In this document: positions 1 through 9,511 of the stretch, piece by piece
How positions within the stretch are numbered: position 1 is the first letter of the stretch
Layout: every line of letters begins with the position of its first letter
NCBI RefSeq assembly: GCF_025562755.1
Contig: NZ_CP103300.1
Location: 1,377,501 to 1,441,500 of the forward strand
Length of the DNA stretch: 64,000 bases
Direction of reading: 5' to 3'
Origin: Endozoicomonas euniceicola
GTDB lineage: Bacteria > Pseudomonadota > Gammaproteobacteria > Pseudomonadales > Endozoicomonadaceae
Notes under the pieces: model-generated
Database searches by the model: none
Told to the model about the DNA's origin: nothing
The model's input: only the letters and a program-made list of their open reading frames with translations
Position numbers and translations under genes: made by a program

Positions 1-180
1 CAGCGCACCGTAAGCAATAAACAGCTCACCACCCTGCGCCCTGTTTTCAGTGATATTTTCAGCCTCTCCATCAAACAGCAAACTGATGGCATGTTCATAA
101 TCCCTGACATTTGAAAGATGTGGGACATCCGGCAAATCACCAAATTTTTTTAAGAAATCATCCGGGATGATGCCTGTCAT
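1..180 (-). CDS. 5' part of a protein of unknown function (cut by window edge)
   Basis: An open frame runs from an ATG at 180 to the left edge with no stop, giving the first 60 residues of a longer protein. It begins MTGIIPDDFLKK and is acidic and soluble-looking, with no signal peptide or membrane segment in the visible part. I do not recognise the family. A GAAGAG stretch lies upstream of the ATG as a possible ribosome binding site. It follows the Gld-like ABC operon on the same strand but is separated from it by a hairpin followed by a T-tract, so it is probably its own transcription unit. Too little is visible to suggest a role. Confidence 0.6.
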   Translation of the reverse strand, partial: MTGIIPDDFLKKFGDLPDVPHLSNVRDYEHAISLLFDGEAENITENRAQGGELFIAYGAL

Positions 181-201
181 TATTATTTTTACTCTTCAAT
201 G

Positions 202-230
202 AAAAAAATCAGCAGGCTAAAGAGCCTGCT
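202..230 (-). terminator. Rho-independent terminator after the ABC auxiliary gene
   Basis: Positions 211-230 form a perfect 8-bp stem (AGCAGGCT / AGCCTGCT) with a 4-nt loop. On the minus strand it is followed by a run of T residues (complement of 202-208). It lies 12 bases past the stop of the ABC auxiliary protein and before the next minus-strand gene, as expected for an intrinsic terminator. Confidence 0.8.
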
Positions 231-241
231 GAAAAGAACGA

Positions 242-2230
242 TTACACTTGCCTTCTTCGGCGCGATGCCCTGAAACCCAAAGCAACAAGAGTAATTAGCA
301 GCGGTACAGCTAGAATATTAATCAATTTCAACTGTATTCCCAGTTTCTCAATATCCTTGCTGAGCTGGTGTTGCACATCACGAAGTTGCTTGCGGATTTT
401 TAGCTTCTCCTGTACAAACCGTTCAACTTCAGCTTGCTGTTCAGGACTCAGCACCAGAGCATCTTCTCCGTCTTTGGTAGCTTGCAACTGTTGCAGCTTG
501 GCATCAGTTTCAGCCAGTTGTTGTTTTAGTTCTTCTTCTTTCTGATAGAAGCGCTCTTCTGCCTGGCGTTCCAGATCACTGACTTTATCAAAAGGACGGG
601 AGAACTGACCACGACTACGAATGCTGATCAGATCAGCATTACCCATCAGGTTATCCACCATATTGATCAGCAGGTCGCCATTATTGGCGAAAGGCTGCAC
701 TATGTCCTGACCGAAAAAGTTGTTCTTCTGAACCCAGAGCCGATCCGTTAACAGGTCAGTATCCGCCACCACAATAACATTAACTGGCTGCATGGATTCT
801 GCAATGTGGGCAGGCAACTCTTTTACTGGTTTTGTTTCGTCCTCGTCTACCTTTGCCTCTGCTGCCAACTCTTCCTCTTCTTCTTCCTCCTCCTCAACTT
901 TTAAACCAGCTTCACCGGTTTTTGCTTTTGCTGGCTCTGGAGGTCTGCCATCTGGAAAAGCAGTTTTGACCATCCCGGTGACTCTTACCCCCAGCGGGTA
1001 CTCAACACCAGTAGCCTTAAAATCTTTGTATAAAGAGGAAGGATCAAACAGCATGGCAAACAGCGATGCGTCCATCAGCATGGCATTTTTAGTAGAGTGA
1101 AGCAGTACTTCCATATCGGTATGAGCACCCTCCAGCTGAATAACTGCGCCTGCAGTAGCCACATTAACAGTGTTCAGCATGGAAGTGATGACATCGTTAC
1201 CGTTGAAGCTCTGTTCATTAAGCCCAAGAATGCCCAGGTGCCGGACAGGTCGCCCGGATGGAGAACCAACTGAAAGTGCCAGTGTTCCATCTGCAAGCAC
1301 TTTGCTCTTGTCCATCTCGATACCCCAGGCTTTAAACAGGGTTGGCAGCGAGGAAGATTTATCTCCGCCCATGCCCATCATCATTCCTCCCATCATGCCG
1401 CCACCCGCCTGATCGGATTCTGCGTTGGGATCAACAAAAATCAGGGCATGACCACCACCAACAACGTATTGATCAATGGCATAACGAGTACGGTCTGTCA
1501 GCTCTTTGGGATGAATAACCACCAGCAGGTTGATGTCTTCAGGGATAACGTCAAAAGCGGTCCCCAGGTCATCAACCTCGTACATCTGCCTGAGCTGGGA
1601 AATACTCATCCACGGCCCGGAAGGCTGGCGACTCATCATATCGTAACCGCCGTTAACCTGAAGAGTGCTGACCAGACCGATTTTCGGTCGGGCTCTTTGT
1701 ACCACGGAATAAACCAGCTTGCTGATGTCGTACTCAAGAAAGCGTTCTTTATCCGGGTGCAGGAAGCCGATCACTTCACGTTTACTGTCGTCTTCATCAT
1801 TAGTGATGACCAGTCCCATATAGGCTTCTTTACCGGGACCACCCAGCGGCACAGCCTGAAGGCCGTATTCCGCAGCTTTGTCTTCATTTTCTGAGAAAGG
1901 CTCAGGATCAATCACTTCCAGCCGGAGTTTGCCATTGGATGCCAGCACATACTCTTCCAGCAGTTCGGCTACCCGTCTGGCATAGTTGCGCAGGAAAGGC
2001 AGCTCCCGGGTCTGGCCTTCTGAATAGAAGAATTGCAGGGTGGCCTTGCCATCCAGTTTGTCCAGCAGGTTTTTTGTACCGTCAGAGAGGGTGTATAACC
2101 GGTCTTGAGTGAGGTCGACACGTGCGCCTTTGAACAGCTGGCTGACACCAATAGTCAGCAGCAGAGTGACCAGGGCCAGCACCAGTAAGCCGGCCTTTGA
2201 AAACAGTCGTTTTGTCAGGGTCGGTGACAT
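242..2230 (-). CDS. GldG-like ABC transporter auxiliary protein
   Basis: A 662-residue membrane-anchored protein of the GldG / ABC-type uncharacterised transport auxiliary family. An N-terminal membrane helix (about residues 13-33) is followed by a large extracytoplasmic region of the ABC_transp_aux type, a Met/Gly-rich stretch, an acidic run of glutamates near residue 450, a predicted coiled coil (about 570-630) and a C-terminal helix ending in an Arg-rich tail. In this family the protein partners an ABC-2 permease and an ATPase; the Bacteroidetes homologues serve gliding motility, while the gammaproteobacterial ones have no established substrate. It is the last gene of a three-gene minus-strand operon, 10 bases after the permease, and ends at a terminator. 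The substrate cannot be inferred from the sequence. Confidence 0.85.
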   Translation of the reverse strand: MSPTLTKRLFSKAGLLVLALVTLLLTIGVSQLFKGARVDLTQDRLYTLSDGTKNLLDKLDGKATLQFFYSEGQTRELPFLRNYARRVAELLEEYVLASNGKLRLEVIDPEPFSENEDKAAEYGLQAVPLGGPGKEAYMGLVITNDEDDSKREVIGFLHPDKERFLEYDISKLVYSVVQRARPKIGLVSTLQVNGGYDMMSRQPSGPWMSISQLRQMYEVDDLGTAFDVIPEDINLLVVIHPKELTDRTRYAIDQYVVGGGHALIFVDPNAESDQAGGGMMGGMMMGMGGDKSSSLPTLFKAWGIEMDKSKVLADGTLALSVGSPSGRPVRHLGILGLNEQSFNGNDVITSMLNTVNVATAGAVIQLEGAHTDMEVLLHSTKNAMLMDASLFAMLFDPSSLYKDFKATGVEYPLGVRVTGMVKTAFPDGRPPEPAKAKTGEAGLKVEEEEEEEEELAAEAKVDEDETKPVKELPAHIAESMQPVNVIVVADTDLLTDRLWVQKNNFFGQDIVQPFANNGDLLINMVDNLMGNADLISIRSRGQFSRPFDKVSDLERQAEERFYQKEEELKQQLAETDAKLQQLQATKDGEDALVLSPEQQAEVERFVQEKLKIRKQLRDVQHQLSKDIEKLGIQLKLINILAVPLLITLVALGFRASRRRRQV

Positions 2231-2240
2231 GGACAGCTCC

Positions 2241-2975
2241 TTAGTCTGCTTTTTTCATATCAATGGTGATGGCTGTTGCAATCAGCCATGCCAACATCAT
2301 AACGACGAAATACAACACGTCGCGCAAATCCAGAACGCCTTTGCTGATTGCATCAAAATGTGTCAGGAAGCTCAGTGCAGCAACGCCATCCACCAGCCAT
2401 TGGGGTGCCCAGCCTCTGAAAGCATCAAGGACGAGAGGAAACCCGGCCAGTACAAACAGAAAACAGACGACAACTGTCATAATAAAAGCGATCACCTGAT
2501 TATGGGTCATCGCTGACAGACAGGAACCTATCGCCAGAAATGTACCTGCCATCAGCCAGCTACCAATGTAACCGGCCAGTATCACGCCATTATCAGGCTG
2601 CCCAAGGTAGTTCACCGTTAGCCAGATCGGGAAGGTAAGCAGCAAGGCAATGCCACTGAATACCCAGGCCGCAAGAAACTTGCCCAGAACCGCCTGCTTA
2701 AGGCTAATGGGCAAAGTCAGCAACAGTTCCAGGGTGCCGGTTTTACGTTCTTCAGCCCACAATCTCATGCTGATGGCAGGTATCAGGAACAGGTAAAGCC
2801 AGGGATGAAAGTTAAAAAATGCACTCAGGTCAGCCTGACGCATTTCATAAAAACGTCCCAGATAAAAGGTAAAGGCTCCAGTGAGCATCAAAAAGATAAC
2901 AATGAACACATAAGCCAGAGGGGTCGCAAAGTAACTCCCTAACTCGCGTTTGAAGATTATGCCGGTGCCTTTCAT
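2241..2975 (-). CDS. ABC-2 type permease (GldF-like)
   Basis: A 244-residue integral membrane protein with about six hydrophobic helices, the usual size and layout of ABC-2 permeases of the GldF/NosY type. It begins MKGTGIIFKRELGSYF; a cytoplasmic RELxxYF-type segment before the first helix is typical. A conserved cytoplasmic loop after helix 2 carries the ERKTGTLELLLTLP segment, which in this family contacts the ATPase. The start codon overlaps the stop of the upstream ATPase gene by four bases, and the auxiliary protein follows 10 bases later, so the three are almost certainly co-translated as one exporter. The transported substrate is unknown. Confidence 0.88.
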   Translation of the reverse strand: MKGTGIIFKRELGSYFATPLAYVFIVIFLMLTGAFTFYLGRFYEMRQADLSAFFNFHPWLYLFLIPAISMRLWAEERKTGTLELLLTLPISLKQAVLGKFLAAWVFSGIALLLTFPIWLTVNYLGQPDNGVILAGYIGSWLMAGTFLAIGSCLSAMTHNQVIAFIMTVVVCFLFVLAGFPLVLDAFRGWAPQWLVDGVAALSFLTHFDAISKGVLDLRDVLYFVVMMLAWLIATAITIDMKKAD

Positions 2976-3916
2976 TCCACCACCTCCGCACTGTCGCCTG
3001 TGGTTGTCAGCTCCCTGAACACATCATCCAGACGCCCACTTTCAACATAGAGCTCCTTAACCTCCCAGCCTTTGCTGGTTATCAGGTCGGTCAACGCCTT
3101 GAAGACTGAACGGTCATCCGCAGGAATCAGGGTGTAACGACCGGGCATGGAGTCGGATGTTTCTACTGCCTTAACTCCGGGAAGCCCCTGCATAGCCGGC
3201 AGAAGACTGTCATCCGCAGGCAGTTCAACCGTGACAGCCCGATGATAGCGGGAGCGGGCTTCCAGCTCTGCCGGTGTCGCGTCAGCCAGTACCCGGCCAT
3301 TGGCAATAATCATTGCCCGGGTACAGACCGCCGTCACTTCTTCCAGAATATGTGTGGAAATGATGACAGTTTTTTCTTTCGACAGACTGCGGATTAATTC
3401 CCTTACCTGATGTTTCTGGTTTGGATCCAAACCATCCGTCGGTTCATCAAGAATCAACACCTGAGGGTCGTGGATAATCGCCTGGGCTATACCCACCCGG
3501 CGTTTGAAGCCTTTTGACAGATTATCCACCGGCCGATGCAGGACGGATTGCAGGGCCAGTTGCCTGACGACCTTGCTAACCCGACTTCTGAGATCATCGC
3601 CGGAAAAGCCCCGCACCTCTGCAATAAAAGCCAGATATTGGCTGACAGTCATGTCACCATAGGCTGGTGCACCTTCTGGCAGGTAGCCAATAATGCGTTT
3701 TGCCTGCAAAGGCTTCTGCTCAATGTCGTGGCCGAAAACAGACACCGTGCCAGCCGATGGTTTAATAAATCCTGTCAGCATTTTCATGGTTGTGGATTTA
3801 CCGGCACCATTAGGCCCCAGAAAACCCAGCACCTCTCCCTGATTTACAGAAAAAGTAATGCCGTCAACCGCACAAAAATCGCCAAAGGATTTTTTCAGGT
3901 TGTCGATTTTGATCAT
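2972..3916 (-). CDS. ABC transporter ATP-binding protein (GldA/CcmA type)
   Basis: A 314-residue ABC ATPase. Visible motifs are Walker A GPNGAGKST (near residue 35), the signature region LSKGFKRRVGIAQ, Walker B VLILDEPTDGLDP and a switch histidine in IISTHILEE. The last 90 residues form the C-terminal extension seen in the CcmA/GldA-type subfamily of exporters. It is the first gene of the minus-strand operon with the permease (4-base overlap) and the GldG-like auxiliary protein. The protein would power export by the permease at the inner membrane. No biosynthetic gene that would identify the cargo lies next to it. Confidence 0.92.
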   Translation of the reverse strand: MIKIDNLKKSFGDFCAVDGITFSVNQGEVLGFLGPNGAGKSTTMKMLTGFIKPSAGTVSVFGHDIEQKPLQAKRIIGYLPEGAPAYGDMTVSQYLAFIAEVRGFSGDDLRSRVSKVVRQLALQSVLHRPVDNLSKGFKRRVGIAQAIIHDPQVLILDEPTDGLDPNQKHQVRELIRSLSKEKTVIISTHILEEVTAVCTRAMIIANGRVLADATPAELEARSRYHRAVTVELPADDSLLPAMQGLPGVKAVETSDSMPGRYTLIPADDRSVFKALTDLITSKGWEVKELYVESGRLDDVFRELTTTGDSAEVVE

Positions 3917-4246
3917 CGTCGCCCCATCCAGTCTCCAGTTGCTTTGTTAAAACTCTTTAACGCTCCTGCGAATGCAACCTGTCACCAGTATCTGCACATA
4001 AAAATACAGTTGCCCTATATCGTTGGACAATCGTATTGAGCTTCACGGAAGTGACTTTTATGATCCTGCATTTGTGGTTATACATTCGAAATCCAACAGA
4101 CTGCTCCGAAATAAGGGATTCCTGAAAAGCAGTCTGTTATTAATCTTTATTATTTGTCGTCAAGGAATATAGAAGCTTCCTGATTTATTTCAAATATTGA
4201 GAAGCATCCGGCTCCTACTATTGAGTACAACTATTACTGAGTACAA
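3917..4246. other. Intergenic region with an 11-bp inverted repeat
   Basis: This 330-base gap separates the ABC operon from the PBP4 gene, both on the minus strand. It contains a perfect 11-bp inverted repeat (4095-4105 and 4128-4138, AACAGACTGCT / AGCAGTCTGTT) around a 22-base loop. On the plus strand it is followed by an AT-rich stretch with T runs. It could be a weak terminator or a regulator site. A 13-base direct repeat (GAGTACAACTATT) occurs twice at 4220-4252, overlapping the end of the PBP4 gene. No convincing coding sequence is present. Confidence 0.4.
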
Positions 4247-5677
4247 CTATTTGGCGCTTATATCCAGCGTTTTACCGGAATCTCCCAGTACTTTCAAAAA
4301 TGAACGGTGAAATGTCCTGATATCCTTTCGAAATGCCCGCATCTCCTGATCGGTAGCCGGCAGAGGTGGCATCAAACCATTTAAAATCACTGCAAACACC
4401 AGTGGTCTGCCATTGTCCGGAAAAACGTATCCGGCCATACTTCGGACACCACTCATATAACCTGTTTTAAACCATTGCCCCTTGCGCTTGCGCTGATTCA
4501 GCCACGGGCTCTCCTCACCCCACTGCTTCCAGCCCAGCATCAGGATATCCACCAGCGTCGCAGCACTAATAAAGTTGTATCGGGACAAACCTGAACCATC
4601 GACAAGGCGACTGCTACCAAAGCCTACACCTTTATTACCCAGAAGGGTTCGGGCCGACTCAATCCCCGTTGCGTAGGAACCGGTTTTTCCCGATGTCTGA
4701 CGCCCGACCGTTTTCAGAATGCTGTCCGAGTACAGGTTGTCGGAATCTTCCAGAACCGGGCGTAACAATTCCGGCAGGGGCTGGGAATGATGCTCGGCAA
4801 GGATGTAGGGCATGTTCAGCTCGGGTCGTCCGGCAATAATTCGCCCTTTAAGATTGATGCCGTGCTGCTCCAGCAACCCATAGATAAAACGCTCAACGGC
4901 ACGCTCAACATTATTGACCGAAAAAGCCATTCGCAGCGGTCTGGATTCAGGCGAAATACACCCCTGCAATTCGTACTCATAATCTGCGGATGGACGAACC
5001 TTCTGAGTACAGCGTTCCTCATCCGTCGATTTCTGGGTCACAACCCGGTTGTCTACCTCCAGATTCCATTCAGGCCTGTCATATTCCATGATCGCCGGAT
5101 CGCCTTCCTTCTTACCCGGTTTCAACCAGCCATAAAAACAGTTACGGTCAAGAATCATTGCCGCTGCCGGAGCGGCAAAACAGATATTCAGATCATCCCA
5201 GCTCACGCCACCGGCACGATCGTATCCAGAATACGCTGCGCCATCGAGCCAGAGGTCTCCGGCGATGGTGTTGATTTTTTTCTCTTTCAGCTGCACCACT
5301 AAATCATTCAGGTGCTCCCGTTTAAGCGACGGGTCACCACTAAACGATAAAATGACCGCACCGTTCACCACCCCCTTTTTGGTGGCTCTGTTTTCTGATG
5401 CGATGCGTGTGCTATATCGGAACTCTTGTCCTAAGGCATCATAAGCCAGGGTCGCAGTCAGTACTTTTAATGTACTGGCAGGAATCAGGTTAAGATGAGC
5501 TCCCTGCTCAAAAAGAACCTTGCCTTTGATCGGATCCCTGACCTGTATTGAATAAACACTACCCTCAGGTAGTTCAGATACCAGATTTTCAAGTCTGGCC
5601 ACCACTGCATCTGCAGCCACTGTTGTAAAGGAACATAATAATCCAAGAAAAGTTAAAAACCTGATCACACGTCTCAC
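4247..5677 (-). CDS. dacB: PBP4-type D-alanyl-D-alanine carboxypeptidase/endopeptidase
   Basis: A 476-residue class C low-molecular-mass penicillin-binding protein (peptidase family S13). It has a signal peptide (RRVIRFLTFLGLLCSFTTVAA) and the three active-site motifs: SxxK as STLK at about residues 68-71, SDN near residue 315 and KTG near residue 411. The family trims or cleaves peptide cross-links in periplasmic peptidoglycan. It stands alone on the minus strand and is divergent from the Lon-related protease. Length and motif spacing match E. coli DacB. Other murein genes in the window (M23 endopeptidase, anmK, lrgAB) are 25 kb or more away. Confidence 0.93.
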   Translation of the reverse strand: MRRVIRFLTFLGLLCSFTTVAADAVVARLENLVSELPEGSVYSIQVRDPIKGKVLFEQGAHLNLIPASTLKVLTATLAYDALGQEFRYSTRIASENRATKKGVVNGAVILSFSGDPSLKREHLNDLVVQLKEKKINTIAGDLWLDGAAYSGYDRAGGVSWDDLNICFAAPAAAMILDRNCFYGWLKPGKKEGDPAIMEYDRPEWNLEVDNRVVTQKSTDEERCTQKVRPSADYEYELQGCISPESRPLRMAFSVNNVERAVERFIYGLLEQHGINLKGRIIAGRPELNMPYILAEHHSQPLPELLRPVLEDSDNLYSDSILKTVGRQTSGKTGSYATGIESARTLLGNKGVGFGSSRLVDGSGLSRYNFISAATLVDILMLGWKQWGEESPWLNQRKRKGQWFKTGYMSGVRSMAGYVFPDNGRPLVFAVILNGLMPPLPATDQEMRAFRKDIRTFHRSFLKVLGDSGKTLDISAK

Positions 5678-6041
5678 CCGTCACCTCCAATCCCTGATAC
5701 ATCTCAATCACATCTCAACCGCCTATCAACCGCCTATCAACCACAAAGGCACTGAAAACCAGGCTGTCATGAGTGGAAAATAAGCCAACATAAACGATGT
5801 AGAAGAGTACTAATGTTCCATTTAATACACCTTTATCGATTACTTTATCGGTATCTACTGCAAAAGTCGGTAGTTTTTTTCGGCGAGCCGTAACATCTAT
5901 CGTTAAAAAGCATTATCCTATTCACACATGATATTGAACGAGTCGATTGGTAGCTCGTACAGCGCCTGCAATGTGGGTACTTTTTCCCACAGAGGTGTTT
6001 GTCATCATTTGGAACCATAGAAAGGTAAGTGGCAGGCTTTA
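5678..6041. promoter_or_regulatory. Divergent intergenic region between dacB and the Lon-related protease gene
   Basis: A 364-base AT-rich gap that must hold the promoters of both divergent genes. Near 5716-5745 a short unit (CAACCGCCTAT) is directly repeated on the dacB side. I could not settle on a single clear -35/-10 pair or a heat-shock sigma site for the protease gene. No open frame of note lies here. Confidence 0.35.
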
Positions 6042-8420
6042 GTGAAAAAACTCAAATTATCAACCAATCAACTTATTGCAAAACAGCCAGTCAAGGAGCT
6101 CGGCTTTAAATCGACCGACGAGTTAGAGAACTATGTTGGCATTCTGGGCCAGGAGCGTGCGACCAGCGCGATCCAGTTCGGAGTGGCCATGCACCGGAGT
6201 GGCTATAACATTTATGTTATGGGCGAATCAGGTACTGGACGAATGTCCTATTTGCGTAAGTACCTGGAAACGGAGGCCAAGCGTCAGAGCCCACCCGACG
6301 ACTGGGCTTATATCAACCATTTTGATAACACCCGCGAACCCAAAGTACTGCGGCTCCCGGCAGGTCATGGCAACAAACTGCAAAAGCATTTTGACGGGTT
6401 CGTCGATAACCTTCTGCTGACATTTCCGGCAGCCTTTGAGAACCCCACCTATCAGCAACGAAAAAGCCTGATAGAGCGAGAGTTCAATAAACGCTACGAC
6501 CAGACCATTGATGAAATTGAGCAGGAAGCACTAAAACGGGATATTGCCCTCTACAGAGAACAGGGTTCCCTCAGCTTTACCCCAATGCAGAAAGGCAAAG
6601 CCATGGACGAAACGGAATTCGCCCAGCTGCCGGATAAAAAGCGCACAAAATTTAATAACGACATCGGCGAGCTGGAAACCATGCTCAATGAGTCGCTGGT
6701 CGAGTTGCCCCAGTGGAAGCGGGAATCGAACGAAAAGCTGCAGAAGCTGAACCAGAACACCATTGACCAGGCGCTGGAACCGCTGTTGAAACCACTGCGC
6801 AAAGAGTACAACAACCAGAAAAACGTTCTGGAATACTTTGAAGCCGTGAAGCAGCACCTTCACCGTTCCGTTATTGACCTGCTGGCAGACGACAGGGCAA
6901 TGGAATCCAAAGAAGACTCCACCAAACGGGCGGCACTGATCGAGCTGTATGCTCCAAACCTTGTGGTGGCACAGGAAGAAAACGGTGCAGCTCCGGTTAT
7001 TTACGAATCGCACCCAAGCTATAAAAACCTGTTTGGCCGCATTGAATACGCCAGCGAAATGGGCGCCCTGGTCACCAACTACCGTCAGATTTGCCCGGGG
7101 TCACTGCATCAGGCTAATGGTGGCTACCTGTTGCTGGATGCCAACAAACTGCTGGAAGAACCTTTTGTCTGGGAAGCTCTGAAACGAGCGCTCAAAGAAC
7201 AACAGCTGAAAATCGAGTCACCCTATGCCGAACTGGGAATGCTGAACACCATTACCCTGAATCCGGAAGTCATCCCCCTGAATGTTAAAATCATTCTGGT
7301 CGGCTCAAGGGACATTTATTATGTCCTGCAGCAGCTCGACCCGGATTTCCATGAAATGTTCAGGGTTCTGGTTGACTTCGACGACCGTATTGTCCGCGAT
7401 CCGGACTCTGTTCAGGCGTTCTCCCAGCTGTTAAAAAACCGTGCCGACGATGAAGGTTATCCACCCCTGACCGCTTCCGCAGTCTCTCGAATGGTTGAAC
7501 AGAGTTCCCGTATGGCTGAACACCAGCGTGAGATGTCAGCCAAAATCGGTGACTTGTTTGACCTGTTGGCAGAATCCGATTTTATTCGCCGCACGGGCCG
7601 GGGTCGCAAAATCAACCATGAGCACGTTGATCGTGCCATTGCCGCTAAGGCTGAACGCACTGGCCGGGTCAGCAAACAGATTCTGGATGAAATGCTGGAA
7701 GGCAGTATTCTGATCGATTCAGAGGGGGAGAAAGTCGGCAAGATCAACGGCCTTACCGTACTGACCATTGGCGACACCAGCTTTGGCTCTCCGGCGCGAA
7801 TTACCGCTGCGGTTTATCCGGGTTCTCAGGGTGTCGTGGATATTGAACGGGAAGTTCAGCTGGGTCAGGCCATTCACTCCAAAGGCGTCATGATTATCTC
7901 TGGCTACCTGGGTAACAAGTATGCCCAGAAATTCCCCCTGGCTATTTCCGCCAGCCTGGCCATGGAGCAGTCTTACGGTTATATCGATGGTGACAGTGCT
8001 TCGCTGGCAGAACTGTGCTGCCTGATTTCAGCGTTAACAGACACCCCGATCAAACAAAGCTTCGCCGTCACCGGCTCCATGAACCAGTACGGCGAGGTAC
8101 AGGCTATTGGTGGCGCGAACGAGAAGATTGAAGGCTTCTTTGATCTCTGTGCTGCCCGTGGACTGACAGGTGACCAGGGTGTCATTATCCCCGCAGCCAA
8201 CGTCCGCAACCTGATGCTGCATCAGAAAGTGGTTGATGCGGTGCGGGCAAAACAGTTCAGCGTTTACGCCGTCAATCATGCTGAAGAAGCGCTGGAACTG
8301 CTGACCGGCTGTAAACCCGGAAGCCTGAATAGCAAAGGCGACTACACAAAAGGTTCTTTGAACTTCAAAGTGGTTAACCGTCTGAAAGAAATTTCCGAGT
8401 TGTCTAAAGAAGGTAACTGA
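6042..8420 (+). CDS. Lon-related AAA-type ATP-dependent protease
   Basis: A 792-residue protein starting at GTG 6042. It belongs to the Lon-related family with an AAA_32 ATPase part and a C-terminal Lon_C serine protease domain, and lacks the N-terminal substrate domain of classical Lon. The P-loop reads GESGTGR, with arginine where lysine is usual, a variant I recall from this family. A long helical insertion (about residues 130-290) separates the P-loop from the rest of the ATPase module. The protease dyad is a serine in GDSASLAE (near residue 650) and a lysine in GGANEKIEGF (near 693). The role is cytosolic protein turnover; specific substrates are unknown. A strong hairpin follows the gene. 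Confidence 0.88.
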   Translation: MKKLKLSTNQLIAKQPVKELGFKSTDELENYVGILGQERATSAIQFGVAMHRSGYNIYVMGESGTGRMSYLRKYLETEAKRQSPPDDWAYINHFDNTREPKVLRLPAGHGNKLQKHFDGFVDNLLLTFPAAFENPTYQQRKSLIEREFNKRYDQTIDEIEQEALKRDIALYREQGSLSFTPMQKGKAMDETEFAQLPDKKRTKFNNDIGELETMLNESLVELPQWKRESNEKLQKLNQNTIDQALEPLLKPLRKEYNNQKNVLEYFEAVKQHLHRSVIDLLADDRAMESKEDSTKRAALIELYAPNLVVAQEENGAAPVIYESHPSYKNLFGRIEYASEMGALVTNYRQICPGSLHQANGGYLLLDANKLLEEPFVWEALKRALKEQQLKIESPYAELGMLNTITLNPEVIPLNVKIILVGSRDIYYVLQQLDPDFHEMFRVLVDFDDRIVRDPDSVQAFSQLLKNRADDEGYPPLTASAVSRMVEQSSRMAEHQREMSAKIGDLFDLLAESDFIRRTGRGRKINHEHVDRAIAAKAERTGRVSKQILDEMLEGSILIDSEGEKVGKINGLTVLTIGDTSFGSPARITAAVYPGSQGVVDIEREVQLGQAIHSKGVMIISGYLGNKYAQKFPLAISASLAMEQSYGYIDGDSASLAELCCLISALTDTPIKQSFAVTGSMNQYGEVQAIGGANEKIEGFFDLCAARGLTGDQGVIIPAANVRNLMLHQKVVDAVRAKQFSVYAVNHAEEALELLTGCKPGSLNSKGDYTKGSLNFKVVNRLKEISELSKEGN

Positions 8421-8431
8421 CGGATTATTGT

Positions 8432-8467
8432 GGTACTTAACGACTTGTGAAAGAGACGTTAAGTACC
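8432..8467 (+). terminator. Hairpin terminator after the Lon-related protease
   Basis: A perfect 11-bp stem (GGTACTTAACG / CGTTAAGTACC) with a 14-base loop begins 12 bases after the protease stop, followed by the T-containing TCTTTGCATC. Placement and stem strength support an intrinsic terminator, although the T-tract is short. Confidence 0.65.
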
Positions 8468-8649
8468 TCTTTGCATCTCTTTGGTGAGTGCAAAATTTAT
8501 CATCACGGACCGGATTTAAAAAAAACACTTCACTCATCCATTTATTGCCTAAGCTACCCATCTAGTCATTCAGTCAGCGTCAGCTCTCAATGAGTTCTGA
8601 CTGCCGTACAATCAACTTCAAAAAATCGAAATGGATGGATAGGCAAACT

Positions 8650-9420
8650 ATGAATTCAGCGTATTATAAATTACTTAAGGCATGTGTATTTTTCTTGCTC
8701 GCCCTACCTGCAATAACCCTGGTTCGCGCATCAGAGCTGTCTCTGTGCATTTCAGATAACAACAGTGAAATTCACCTCATTACAGATTCCTATAAAATCT
8801 CGCAGTGGCCGTGGACTTTTGATTTTCAGGGCGATTTGAAACTAGCCACCAAAATGCCTGAAAGTGAGCGTCATGAATTGCTTCTGAAACTTCCCGACAC
8901 AACGCTTCCCAATATTAAAGAGTGCTGGAACATTAACGCGGCAGCCCTTACTGACCATTACCCCAGGTTTCAAAATCTTATTGCCAACAACACCATTCAA
9001 CACGGTAATGGCTCCGGCATTCGGGTATTTACTCACGATCTGAAACATGATGATGCCAATCCGGGCAGTCGTCTTGCTATGAGACGAGGATACATTGTGG
9101 GGATTGTCTCACTTGCATTAATCAATCACCTGTTTCCAAAATATGCTTATGTCGGCTGGCTGGCTCTGGTGGCTTGCTTTATTTTCCCGGATCATGCAGA
9201 AAGAGCCGTTGATGAAATTCACAGACTTGCCACGACTCCAATAACAAATCAGGGGCAGCACAACTGGGGGCAAGGAAGTTCCCTTGGTAGTTCTGGCACT
9301 AACACAGGCTCTAATTATGGTTACTCTTCATCAACAATCTTTTCTGGCCATAAAAAAGCTAAAGATCCAAAAATTGTCTCTAAAGGGAAGAATGTTCATG
9401 GATTTGGTCCGTTGCACTGA
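8650..9420 (+). CDS. Secreted or membrane protein of unknown function
   Basis: I do not recognise this family. The ATG at 8650 is preferred because the next residues, MNSAYYKLLKACVFF and onward, form a typical signal peptide ending near VRAS; the frame is open from 8590, but those 20 residues are polar. The mature part has a short Cys-containing domain, then a hydrophobic segment (about residues 152-185) that could be one or two membrane helices. It ends in a Gly/Ser/Asn-rich tail of about 60 residues. It is probably anchored in the envelope with a flexible tail. It lies between the protease terminator and an intron cluster, with no partner gene visible. Confidence 0.6.
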   Translation: MNSAYYKLLKACVFFLLALPAITLVRASELSLCISDNNSEIHLITDSYKISQWPWTFDFQGDLKLATKMPESERHELLLKLPDTTLPNIKECWNINAAALTDHYPRFQNLIANNTIQHGNGSGIRVFTHDLKHDDANPGSRLAMRRGYIVGIVSLALINHLFPKYAYVGWLALVACFIFPDHAERAVDEIHRLATTPITNQGQHNWGQGSSLGSSGTNTGSNYGYSSSTIFSGHKKAKDPKIVSKGKNVHGFGPLH

Positions 9421-9446
9421 TGCTTAAAGCCAGACAGGAAAAGACA

Positions 9447-9471
9447 GGAGCCTTGCCTATGGCACAGCTCC
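9447..9471 (+). terminator. Weak hairpin after the unknown envelope gene
   Basis: GGAGC and GCTCC pair around an inner TGCC/GGCA stem, 27 bases past the stop of the gene ending at 9420. There is no T-run, so termination here is only a suggestion. Confidence 0.3.
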
Positions 9472-9511
9472 CGGTCTATAGCTCCTTATGAGCCATTAAC
9501 TCTTCCCGCGG

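Noticed and set aside
5940..6040. Possible heat-shock sigma-32 promoter for the Lon-related protease
   Set aside because: ATTGAACGAG resembles half of the site, but no CCCCAT-type -10 element lies at the right spacing.
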